A stretch of DNA of 64,000 bases from Bilabrum cf. latius (Eukaryota; Bigyra: Bicosoecida; Bigyra; Bicosoecida). The notes beneath the pieces were generated by a model, which ran no database searches, was not told the origin of the DNA, and was given only the letters and a program-made list of their open reading frames with translations. The position numbers and the translations under genes are program-made. The DNA is taken from contig OZ237735.1 in the NCBI GenBank assembly GCA_965178125.1, positions 1,984,001-2,048,000 on the forward strand. Reading direction: 5' to 3'. Position 1 is the stretch's first letter. Each line of letters begins with the position of its first letter. Below are positions 34,901 to 45,300 of this stretch, piece by piece.

Positions 34901-36883
34901 TTCGATCTTGGCCTGCTCCTTCTCTGCCTCCTTAGTCATGGGCCCCGCGTCCTTGGGGGTCTCCACCTTGGGGGCCTTCTCGCCAGGGGCCGGGGCGCTC
35001 ACAGGGACGGGCACGTCAATGCCCTTCTTCTTGAGAACCTTGGCGACCTCTGCCTCCTCCTCGATGGCCTCGTCCAAGGACTCCTTCTCGACCTCCTCGG
35101 GCACGGCAGGCGGCTCTCCGCTCTTCTTGTCCTCGGCCGAGGGCTCGGGCAGGGGCACACCGTCGAGGTCCTCCTCGCCCTACGCCTTGGCGACCTCCTT
35201 GACGGCATCGCTGGAGTCGGCGGCGCTGGATCCAGCATCTTCTCCGACTTCGCCGTCGGCCTCAGTGGGGGGCTCGTCCCCTCCCACTGCCTCCGGGGGA
35301 GGCAGCTCGCCCTGGGTCTCTTTGGGCGGTTCGTCAGCGGCTTCCTTCTCCGCTTCTGCAACCGCTTCTTTCTTTTCTTCCGCCTCTTCTTTGGCTTCGG
35401 CCTCGTCCTCCGCGTCCTCCTCCGCCTCAGCTACTTCCTGGTCCTCCTTCAACTTATCGTTCTCTTCAGCGAGGTCCTCTACTGCTGCCTTCAGCTGATC
35501 CAGTTCCTTAGGATCATCCTTGACTGCTTCCTTAGCCTCCTTGGCCTCATCCTTTGCCTCCTTGACCTGCTTGTTCAGGTCTTCCAGCTCTGCCTCCACA
35601 GCGCTCAGGATCTTGCTGCTCTTCTCTTCATCCTCTTCATCCTTGGACTACTCAGAGGCACCGACATCCACGTCGGCAGACGCACCGGCAGAGGCCGCGT
35701 AGCCCGCGGCCATTTGCTGCGTGGGCGCCTCTCCGAGCATGGCATGGCCCGCGGTTTGGGCACTCCTGCCGTTGCCAGCGGTACCGTACATTACAGAGGC
35801 AGCCTTCTCCTTCACTTCCATGGCTGTTCCGCCAGCCGCCAACATGATACGGTCCAGGGCCATGGACCGCAGCTGCATCAGCGCAGCCCCGGGGGCCTCC
35901 TCGCCCTCTCCACCCTCCTCCACCTACTCTTCGCCCCCGGCTGCTGCCTCCTCAGACTCTGCACCCTCGGCCCCCTCCTCCTCATCGCCCTTGTCCTCGG
36001 ACACAGCGCCCTGCCCGTCCATCTTCAGGTTGATTATCACCGTGGGACTGCCCACCTGCACGCTGTGGTGCTGCGTGCTCGTGTGGATGCAGTCCCCCCC
36101 ATCCGACTCGCCTCCATCGCAGCTCGCGTAAGCCTCAGCCACCGCGCTCACCTCACCACCAGAGGATGCAGCTCCATAGGCGCTGGACTCAGCATATCCA
36201 TCATCTAGTCCATCGACCCCTTCGTCCATCGGGGCAGCAGATCCATCATCTAGTCCGTCGACCCCTTCGCCCATCAAGGCGATTCGGGCCCGCTCCAGCG
36301 CCTCCTCTGCATCCGTGGCAGTCGAGGCCTGCCCCTGGATCTCACCGCCCACCACGGCCACGCCGCTCGACACAGGGGAAGAAGCAGGTGTAGAGGCCTG
36401 CGCGCTCCCGCTGCTGCAGAGGTCTGGGTTGCTCACCCACCGCCCGTCGGGGCACTCCGACATGGTGCGCTGCTTGGTTGCAACCGGTGCGGCGGCCTGG
36501 GGAGCAGGAGCAGCCACCGGCTTCGCAGGGGCTGGGGCAGGGGCAGCTGCTGGAGCCTTGGGTGCTCCCACGGCTGGAGCAGCTGCAGCCGGGGCGGGCT
36601 TGAGAGCCGCGGGCTGGGCAGGGGCAGGGGCAGGGGCAGCGGCTGCGGCGGGTGCCGGAGCCTGAGGCTGAGGCGCAGCTGGCGCAGCGGCCTGGGCCTG
36701 TTCTCCCCCGTTGGAGCTATCATGCTGTGCTTTGAAGTGTTCCACGGCCTAATTGACCTTGGCCTGCACCGCGGCTGGCAGCTCGCCCATCTGGACCTGC
36801 TGGCCGCCTGTGGGTGTGGTCTGTTCAGATTCACGCCCTTGCTATCTTCCGCGCAATCGAACTGATGACCTAACTCTGTTACC
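25949..36883 (-). CDS. Giant PSI/PAN coiled-coil glycoprotein, left arm of inverted duplication
   Basis: One frame of 3,645 codons, broken only by 23 TAGs, from a splice acceptor (TTGCAG before 36883) to TGA at 25949-25951. Order: Pro/Ala-rich region with a small Cys motif (ECPDGRWVSNPDLC); GVDGLDDG repeats; long Glu/Lys coiled coils; a PSI-like cysteine module at about 33.5-33.7 kb (LCPTMQSCDGCAILQQCAWC); acidic and TVAEDS hexapeptide repeats; then Ala-rich coiled coils with many NxT/S sequons (27.4-29.4 kb); a PAN/apple-like module (DCCQACERDSRCK, about 26.8 kb); and a short tail (DFIKSHDPYL). The domains and sequons suggest an extracellular or secretory-pathway protein, but no signal peptide is visible: exon 1 lies upstream, perhaps ending at GTACGT near 37.1 kb. 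Role unknown; a surface coat or extrusome protein is possible. Confidence 0.8.
26436..26685. repeat. Identity island shared by diverged arm ends (left copy)
   Basis: About 240 bp whose reverse complement recurs at about 49060-49310 with only one or two differences, inside otherwise diverged sequence. It encodes SGPPGGIPG, FLDLHAEGVDVPVAG and SQVLVDADVAGQLAMAL near the C-termini of both giant proteins. Confidence 0.85.
32185..32385 (-). repeat. 18-bp hexapeptide repeat array, left arm
   Basis: Eleven six-residue units (NTTATE, DSTVAE, DPTVAE, KSTVAE and so on), equivalent to the right-arm array at 43770-43965. Confidence 0.85.
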
Positions 36884-37336
36884 CTGCAATGAATAAAAGG
36901 CGGAAAGGGTCTTAATACTCGATAGTACCGTGAGCATGAAGCACGGAGCAGTCGTCAAGTGCGGCTAGCAGTGCTAGGTGCCAATAGCATGATTCTCACC
37001 CTTACGGTAGCCGCCAATCCAGACTGAACGCCTACATTGCAAAAGACTGCATCGAAATATAAATACGCAATAAGAGATACAGTGTTAAGGATTGTACGTA
37101 CCAAACCAAAGACATGGATTTCTGTGTGGATTGCTTGAGAGACGTTTGAAGTCTTGGTCATCCTCTCTGTGTCTCACTTCCTACCAGATACAATGTTAAA
37201 ACTAATAGTATGATACTGACGGGCCTCCTTGCCCCGCATATCATCACCATACCTCACAAACTTGGGGTTTTGATGCTGCTGCCTGCGCTGGCTTCTGGTG
37301 TTGGTTTTGGAACTAAGTACACCTTACTTCAAAAAA
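36884..37336. other. AT-richer region upstream of left giant gene
   Basis: Between the YdjC stop and the acceptor of the left giant gene. A short minus-strand frame from ATG 37161 (MTKTSNVSQAIHTEIHVFGL) ends at a GTACGT donor and would join the first visible exon in phase 0, so it may be exon 1. This is a weak call; no homologous exon is evident beside the right arm. Confidence 0.35.
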
Positions 37337-38805
37337 TCAGCTCAAGGCTCCAAACCCACCAATCATGCCACAAAACTCCGGATCAACAAGAGCTTTGTAT
37401 TCAATCGCACGATCGATGCTAAATGAAAAGGCATCTCCACCACATCCACATCCTGAGTCTGCCACGAAGTCTCCAGAAGGCTCACTAGGTCGCTCGCTGG
37501 AGCCAGGCACCGCTCCGGGGTGCGTCATGATCTCAAGGAGCGGGGGCGGCACGCCGCGCCCAGCCCCTTCTTGCCGCTGTAGGAGCCTCTTGATAGCTGG
37601 TCTCGCACACATCATTACATTCTCTTTGGTAAGTTCCGGTCCCGACAGAGTGAAACCAACGAACGCATCGCAGCACCGGAAGCCCGCCGCTTCGAAGAGC
37701 GCGCGTGCACGCTTCGCTTGCTCTGATACCTCGACGTAGAAATCAGCCCGAGCTGGCTCGATGCCTAGAATTCTACCTGTCCGTTTGAGCCCAGAAATGC
37801 TCCTATCACCTAACCCAGATGCAGCTGACGCCATGCCAGACACCCCGTCCCGTTGCTCCTCGTAAGCCTCCACGACGTATTTTCCCTCCTCGGGCTCCAT
37901 CTCGGGGACTCGAATCGACACGTCCAGGCCGCTCGCCCGAAGAACAGCCCTAGTGTCTGCAGCAAGGGCGAGATCAGCAGCCGACAGCCTTGCCGAGTGC
38001 CCTTGCGCGCTGCCAATGCTTGCTCGCCCGCCAGCACCCATTGCTCTCCCGAACTAATCGGGCCACTTATAGGCTGCAGGGGTGCGTCTTGACTTGAGGT
38101 CTGTTGGATCGTCTGCTAAATTTGCAAGCTCCCGCTACAATTCAGAAACGACAGCTCGCTTTGCCTGCTTTGCCATTGCGATTAAGCAACCGAGCGACGC
38201 GACCGCCGACACCAGAGCGCGAGCAACACCGCTGGTGACATGTACATGCTGGTGCCCATCAATGTGAATTATATCATGACTATTTTTGTCGCTGTCACCG
38301 GCTGCCCTTCTGCTGCCTGTGCCACTACTATGACAAACGAACAGCAGTAGCTGCGCTCGGACCTCCCTGTCAAGGTCATCCTACATGATTTGACCATGCA
38401 TAAGCGCAGCTCTGAGCCCGATCTTACCACGAAAATGTCCATGCGTGCCTAATCGCTATGATGTGGGACACGGCGATGATTTCGATACCAATGAAGTTGA
38501 GCATCCCAGCACTGGGGTACCCTCTGATACATTCAAGTGAAGGTTGACCGGGATCTTGGCTCGACTACAGCGCAGAAACATATCATGCATAGATAACCCG
38601 TTCATCATTATTGAAGTTCTCGAAACACAACCATGCCTAGCGGCATAAATCTGCATGTGATAGGAACGGTATTCCGAATACCTAATTTGAATGGATTATG
38701 TTTCGTAAGAACCCAAAAATTGTTAGCCAAACTTACAATCGCGTCATCTCTCCATTTGGAATATCCTCCGTCATCTGCAGTGATGATTACTGACACATTT
38801 GCCAT
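37337..38805 (-). CDS. YdjC/ChbG-family carbohydrate deacetylase, 2 exons (38805..38737, 38650..37337)
   Basis: About 460 residues, stop TGA. Exon 1 (MANVSVIITADDGGYSKWRD) holds the metal-binding DD near the N-terminus. An 86-bp intron (GTAAGT...ATGCAG) restores RDDAIIYAARHGCVSRTSIM, as in YdjC. Then come VNLHLNVSEGTPVLG, FRGKIGLRAAL, the signature HIDGHQHVHV, RVPEMEPEEG, FVGFTLSG and LLEIMTHPG. The family removes acetyl groups from N-acetylated oligosaccharides (ChbG acts on chitobiose) using a metal bound by Asp and His residues. Four TAGs are sense (38456, 38381, and two near 38137 and 38054); under the standard code only a fragment from 38041 would be called and the HxDGHQH motif would be lost. 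It sits in the spacer between the two giant inverted genes. Confidence 0.87.
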
Positions 38806-39308
38806 GAAAATGGAAACTGCTTGAAGTTGCACTTTGTCATTTTACAATCCGAATAGGCACGACAATCAAGAGATAAAAATAGATGCCCGGTTCCGTTTGA
38901 CTGCGCGGCGCCTACCAAAAGCCAGCGCGTTGGTACAAGCACTGTGACTGCCATGCAAAGCGCGCGTGGGCGCTCCGTATCGCTAAATATATTGAATATA
39001 TTAGTATTGGCCACCGTGTTGATTGGTAAGAACTTTGATACAAGGTTTACCCAATGCGGCGCGGTTATGGCACCCGAGGCTCTGCGTCTCAAAGTCGCCC
39101 TCATTCTTTAAGTAATCTCTTCGTATGTCTCGCCGTGATACAAATTTGTTTATTGCAGGATTATGTGGGCACGGTATGCAAGGTGCTCAAGCAGACAGTG
39201 TAAAGGTATGACGCGTCTTTGCATGAAGACATATTCACTGTTGTATTTCGATCCACATTGGATCCCAAAACCAAATTCCCGTGGGTTTCTTCGCACACTA
39301 TTTCGCAG
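38806..39308. other. AT-richer region upstream of right giant gene
   Basis: Divergent upstream region of the YdjC gene (minus) and the right giant gene (plus). It ends in a splice acceptor at 39308, so exon 1 of the giant gene should lie here or at 39160-39230, but I could not choose one. Confidence 0.4.
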
Positions 39309-42300
39309 ACAAATAGAGCCAGAAATTCCGTTCGCTTACGGGGGAAGCAGCAGCAATTACAGCCTGAGCAAAGCGCCGCGGGCGCACAAGCGCCCACAGG
39401 CGGCCAGCAGGTCCAGATGGGCGAGCTGCCAGCCGCGGTGCAGGCCAAGGTCAATTAGGCCGTGGAACACTTCAAAGCACAGCATGATAGCTCCAACGGG
39501 GGAGAACAGGCCCAGACCGCTGCGCCAGCTGCGCCTCAGGCTCCGGCACCCGCCGCAGCCGCTGCCCCTGCCCCTGCCCCTGCCCAGCCCGCGGCTCTCA
39601 AGCCCGCCCCGGCTGCAGCTGCTCCAGCCGTGGGAGCACCCAAGGCTCCAGCAGCTGCCCCTGCCCCAGCCCCTGCGAAGCCGGTGGCTGCTCCTGCTCT
39701 CCAGGCCGCCGCACCGGTTGCAACCAAGCAGCGCACCATGTCGGAGTGCCCCGACGGGCGGTGGGTGAGCAACCCAGACCTCTGCAGCAGCGGGAGCGCG
39801 CAGGCCTCTACACCTGCTTCTTCCCCTGTGTCGAGCGGCGTGGCCGTGGTGGGCGGTGAGATCCAGGGGCAGGCCTCGACTGCCACGGATGCAGAGGAGG
39901 CGCTGGAGCGGGCCCGAATCGCCTTGATGGGCGAAGGGGTCGACGGACTAGATGATGGATCCGCTGCCCCGATGGACGAAGGGGTCGATGGACTAGATGA
40001 TGGATCTGCTGCCCTGATGGGCGAAGGGGTCGATGGACTAGATGATGGATATGCTGAGTCCAGCGCCTATGGAGCTGCATCCTCTGGTGGTGAGGTGAGC
40101 GCGGTGGCTGAGGCTTACGCGAGCTGCGATGGAGGCGAGTCGGATGGGGGGGACTGCATCCACACGAGCACGCAGCACCACAGCGTGCAGGTGGGCAGTC
40201 CCACGGTGATAATCAACCTGAAGATGGACGGGCAGGGCGCTGTGTCCGAGGACAAGGGCGATGAGGAGGAGGGGGCCGAGGGTGCAGAGTCTGAGGAGGC
40301 AGCAGCCGGGGGCGAAGAGTAGGTGGAGGAGAGTGGAGAGGGCGAGGAGGCCCCTGGGGCTGCGCTGATGCAGCTGCGGTCCATGGCTCTAACACGTCTA
40401 CTCTCGGCTGCTGGCACTCAAAGCAGTGGTTCCATGTTGAGTGCTTTGGAAGCCGAGTTGCAAGACTTGGATGAGCCCACCGGTGAGGAGGACGCCCCGC
40501 TGTCGGAGGAGCCCTCTGCCCCTGCTGGCGAGGAGGACGCCCCGCTGTCGGAGGAGCCCTCTGCCCCTGCTGGTGAGGAGGACGCCCCGCTGTCGGAAGA
40601 ACCATCTGCTCTTGCTGGTGAGGAGGACGCCCCGCTGTCGGAAGAACCATCTGCTCTTGCTGGTGAGGAGGACGCCCCGCTGCCGGAAGAACCATCTGCT
40701 CTTGCTGGTGAGGAGGGCGCCCCTCCGTCGGAGGAACTATCTGAAGAGACCCAGGGCGAGCTGCCTCCCCCGGAGGCAGTGGGAGGGGACGAGCCCCCCA
40801 CTGAGGCCGACGGCGAAGTCGGAGAAGATGCTGGATCCAGCGCCGCCGACTCCAGCGATGCCGTCAAGGAGGTCGCCAAGGCGTAGGGCGAGGAGGACCT
40901 CGACGGTGTGCCCCTGCCCGAGCCCTCGGCCGAGGACAAGAAGAGCGGAGAGCCGCCTGCCGTGCCTGAGGAGGTCGAGAAGGAGTCCTTGGACGAGGCC
41001 ATCGAGGAGGAGGCAGAGGTCGCCAAGGTTCTCAAGAAGAAGGGCATTGACGTGCCCGTCCCTGTGAGCGCCCCGGCCCCTGGCGAGAAGGCCCCCAAGG
41101 TGGAGACCCCCAAGGACGCGGGGCCCATCACCAAGGAGGCAGAGAAGGAGCAGGCCAAGATCGAAGAGGCCGCGGAAGAGGTTTAGGAAGAGCTGGAAGA
41201 GAAGAAGGAAGAGACGGCGACGCCGTCCAAGGCCGAAGTAGCCCCAGCCCCCAAGGACTCTGGTGATGAGAAAGACGAGGAAGAACATGCCAAAGAGAAT
41301 CGTGTGGAGGAAGCTGAAGCTGACGAAGAGACAGAGGCCAAGGAGGAGCACAATGAGGAGTCGATTGAAGAGCCAAGCGTGGTGCAAGTGCTGCAGGACG
41401 CCCTCAAGGACGCCCGTCAGGAGCGCGACGAGGCCCAGGAGCAACTGCAGGACGTGCTGGACGAGCTCTGGAAGTCCCGCAAGCAGGTGCATGCTGCCAA
41501 GGAGGAGGGTTCCGAGGCCATGGACCTGGCCAAGAAGCAGCACCTGGCCAAGCTGCGCGAGGCCGTGAACAAGGCCATCGCCAAGGAGCGCGCTGTAGTT
41601 CGGGAGAAGGCCAATGAGCTGCAGGAGGCCGCGAAGGAGTCTGGAGATGATGAGGGCGACGTGGACGCTGGATCTGCGACCTCTGTGGAGGCGCTCCGTG
41701 ATGCCACCGCCAAGCTGCAGAAGCTGCAGGCGGCTCGCCAGAAGCTGGCCAAGGCCGATGGCGAGGACGTGCAGGAGGAGGAAGAAGACGGAAAGAGCGA
41801 GGATGCGGCTGCAGAGCACGTTGACAGCGCACTCAAGCTCGCCAAGGATGCAGCAGAGGGCGAGGAGGAAAAAGTCGACAAGGACGAAGAAGAAGAGGAA
41901 GCCAAGGCAAAGGATATCATCAGCTCTGGCTATGATGAGTCTGCGGAGAAGGAGAAGGCTGTCAGTGAGCGTGTGGATCGCGCCCTGGAGCTGGTCAAGA
42001 AGCTGCAGGAGCACGAGGACGGTACCGCCGAGGCCGCCATGCTCATGCAGGTCGGTGCCAGGCACAGCCGCCGGCTTGCAGCGCGCAAGCAGGCCGAGGA
42101 CGAGTCCATCGAGGAGCTGCTGGCCGAGACCGATGAAGTCGTAGGCAAGGACAAGGAGGAGCCTGCAAGCGAGTCGAACCAGGACTCGAACGAACTGGCC
42201 GATGAAGTGGAGCAGGCCTTGAGCGGTGCGAATAAGGAGGATGCTGCGCCCGATGCCAAGCCAGTCGCCGCCGCTTCTGCCTTGTCGACTTCGCCCCTCC

Positions 42301-45300
42301 GCCGTGTTGTGAGCACTGGGTTCGCGGGCGTTGGCGTGTCGACCGGTGCCTCTGAGCCTGACAGCGAGTCCAGCTCGTCTGCTGAGGAGGGTAAGATCAG
42401 CGAATAGGAGTCCAGCGAGAGCTTCGGTGTCCCCAGCACGTACGGCGAGACTGGCTCGCACTCGATCGAGGTGGCCCGCGGGCTGTGCCCCACCATGCAG
42501 AGCTGCGACGGGTGCGCCATCCTGCAGCAGTGCGCGTGGTGCAGCACGGGGCCGTCTGGCAGCTGCGTGGCCCGCGAAGACGCAGCATCGAGCGGATCGC
42601 TGTGCGTGGCTCGGTTTGGGGCTGAACACGATGTGGTTGCCCTGGTGTCCGGGTCGTCACCTGGTGTCAGCATCAACTCTTGCTCTGCCCTAGCCACAGC
42701 CAGTGAGCAGACACCCGTGGCTGAGTAGTCCGGCGAAGACTACGAGGCATCCTGCGATGGTGGCTAGTGCACAGAGGCGGGCACGGGCTCGCTGCAGAGC
42801 ACGATGGGATCCGATGTCGTCCTTGATCGATCGCACTTTCAGCCGAAGAGCGTGCTGGTGCTCGGCTCAGTCATGGAAGGCGGCGATGCTGTTGAAGACG
42901 AAGAAGGCGATGCGGTGGTTGGCGAGCCCGCTAAGGATGACGATGTTGCTCAGGATGACGATGTTGCTCAGGATGACGCGCCTGCTCAGGATGACGCGCC
43001 CGCTGAGGATGACGAGCCCGCCACAGCTGATTAGCAGACACCCGTGGCGGAGTAGTCCGGCAAAGACTACGAGGCATCCTGCGATGGTGGCTAGTGCACA
43101 GAGGCGGGCACGGGCTCGCTGCAGAGCACGATGGGATCCGATGTCGTCCTGGATCAATCGCACTTTCAGCCGAAGAGCGTGCTGGTGCTTCGGGTACATT
43201 CCGCTGAGAGCCCGAGACTTGGCTCCATCATGGAAGGCGGCGATGCTGTTGAAGACGAAGAAGACGATGCGGTGGTCGACGAGCCCGCTCAGGATGAAGA
43301 GCCCGCTGAGTTAGACTATGTCGCTGCAGGTGAGCATGAGGGCGAGAGCATCAGCCAGTACGACGAGTCAGAGCAGCAGACAGAGCGCATCTCGAGCGCC
43401 ATGCAGCAGGCCGAGGACATGCCCACGATCGACGAGGGCATGCACGGCCCCGTTGGTCCCGACGGCAGCGACGTTAAGGTGGTGATGGTGCCGTATGCCG
43501 TGCCGGTGCCCGTGCCCATGCCCATGCCACCGTCCGAGGAGGCCCCTGTGGAAGAGGAGGCCCCTGAATAGGAGGACATTGTGGAAGAGGAGGCCCCTGA
43601 AGAGTAGGATCCCATGGGTGGCAAGAGCCTCGAGCAGATGGTGGAGGAAGAGTCCGTGGCAGAGGCCGGCAACGCCATCCAGGACCAGGCTGACATGGAC
43701 ACTACAGAGGGCACGGAGATGGACATGGACGACGAGAGCCCGGACACTGAGGCGGCCATGGTGGCGAACGGCACCCTTGCGGAGGAGAACACCACCGCGA
43801 CTGAGGACTCTACTGTGGCTGAGGACCCCACTGTGGCTGAAGACCCCACCGCGACTGAGGACCCCACTGTGGGTGAGAACACCACCGCGACTGAGGACCC
43901 CACTGTGGGTGAGAACTCTACTGTTGCTGAGAAGTCTACTGTTGCTGAGGACTCTACTGTGGCTGAGGGTGCGGATGACGCCAAGTTCCGATCTGTGCGG
44001 TCGTCCGCGTCCTCCGGTGCTGCTAGCGCGATCGAGTCGGCCATGCACCGCGTGAGCAGCCTGCAGGACGGGGAGAGCGCCGAGAAGGTGGAGGAGGCGG
44101 CGGGTACTCTGGAGCGTCTGGAGTCCGGCGAGCCGCTGCCCTCGTCGGACAAGGACGGCGAGGAGGACACGGAGCAAGAGTAGGCCGAGAGCGACTCCGC
44201 CGAGGCAAGCGAGGACGTGACGCCGCTAGAGGCTGTGCGCCGGGCAGAAGCCACGGTGCGCAGCAAGCAGCAGGAGTATGCCGACGGCAAGGAAGAGTTG
44301 AAGGCAGCTGCCCAGGAGGTGAGCTCTGTGTTCCCCAAGGTGCGTGGCACGGCCCGTGAGCTGAGGACCAGTGGCAGGCGCGCCGAGTCGGCCGTGGAGA
44401 CGGCCCGCATGGCCCTCGATCTGGAAGACACCCCCAGCGCAGACGCTCTCTCCGAGGAGAAGGCGGCGCCCTCAAGACAGCAGCTGGCCACGTGGACCTC
44501 GCACGCGGGTCGCATCGACGACTCGCTGGCCGACCTGCAGAAGGCCAGGGAGGGCGGCGTGGCCGTGGTGGCTGAGCTGGAGGCCGCAGAGGAGAAGCGG
44601 CAGGACGCCGTGAAGAAGCTGCAGGACGCTACCGCCGGCCTGCACGAGGCACTGCTGGCTCTGGCCCAGGCCCGTCTGTCGCACGCCAAGTCCGAGTCCA
44701 GCCAGGCCACTGCCACGCTGGCGGGGGCCAGAGAGGCCAGCTCCAAGGCGCAGGCAGCCGCGCAGGAGGCCAGCAAGCAGAGGCGAGCGGCGGACGCAGA
44801 GCTCAACTCTGCGTAGCAATGCCTGATGGATGCCGAGCAGCAGGCGCAGCACGCCGCCGCGAGCGCTTCCAGTGGCACTGTGTCGCTGGAGGGTCCCAAG
44901 CAGGCTGTGCAGACCGCCGATGCCAAGGTGCGCGCTGCATCCGTGGAGGAGGAGTAGCGCCACGCAGACGCCGAGAAGGCTGCAGCCGTGGTGGTCAAGG
45001 CGCTGGCGCATGCGGACCAGGCCCGTGAGGCCGTGGAGGCCCTGAGCAAGCAGGTGTGCGACGCCAAGGAGGCCCTTGCGAGCGAGGAGTCCGGCGAGGT
45101 GAAGCTGGAGCCCGAGTGCGTGAACGACAGCCAGCAGAGCGCGCAGGATGCCCAGAATGAGGAGGTGCTCCGTCAGCAGCTGCAGCACAGCTTGAGCGTG
45201 GCAGGCAGCGCCGAGGGTGTGCTGAAGCGGCTTCACGACCGCGCTGTGGCTGCAGCAGAGGGTGCCAAGGCCACGGCCGAGGAGGACCGCGAGGAGGACG

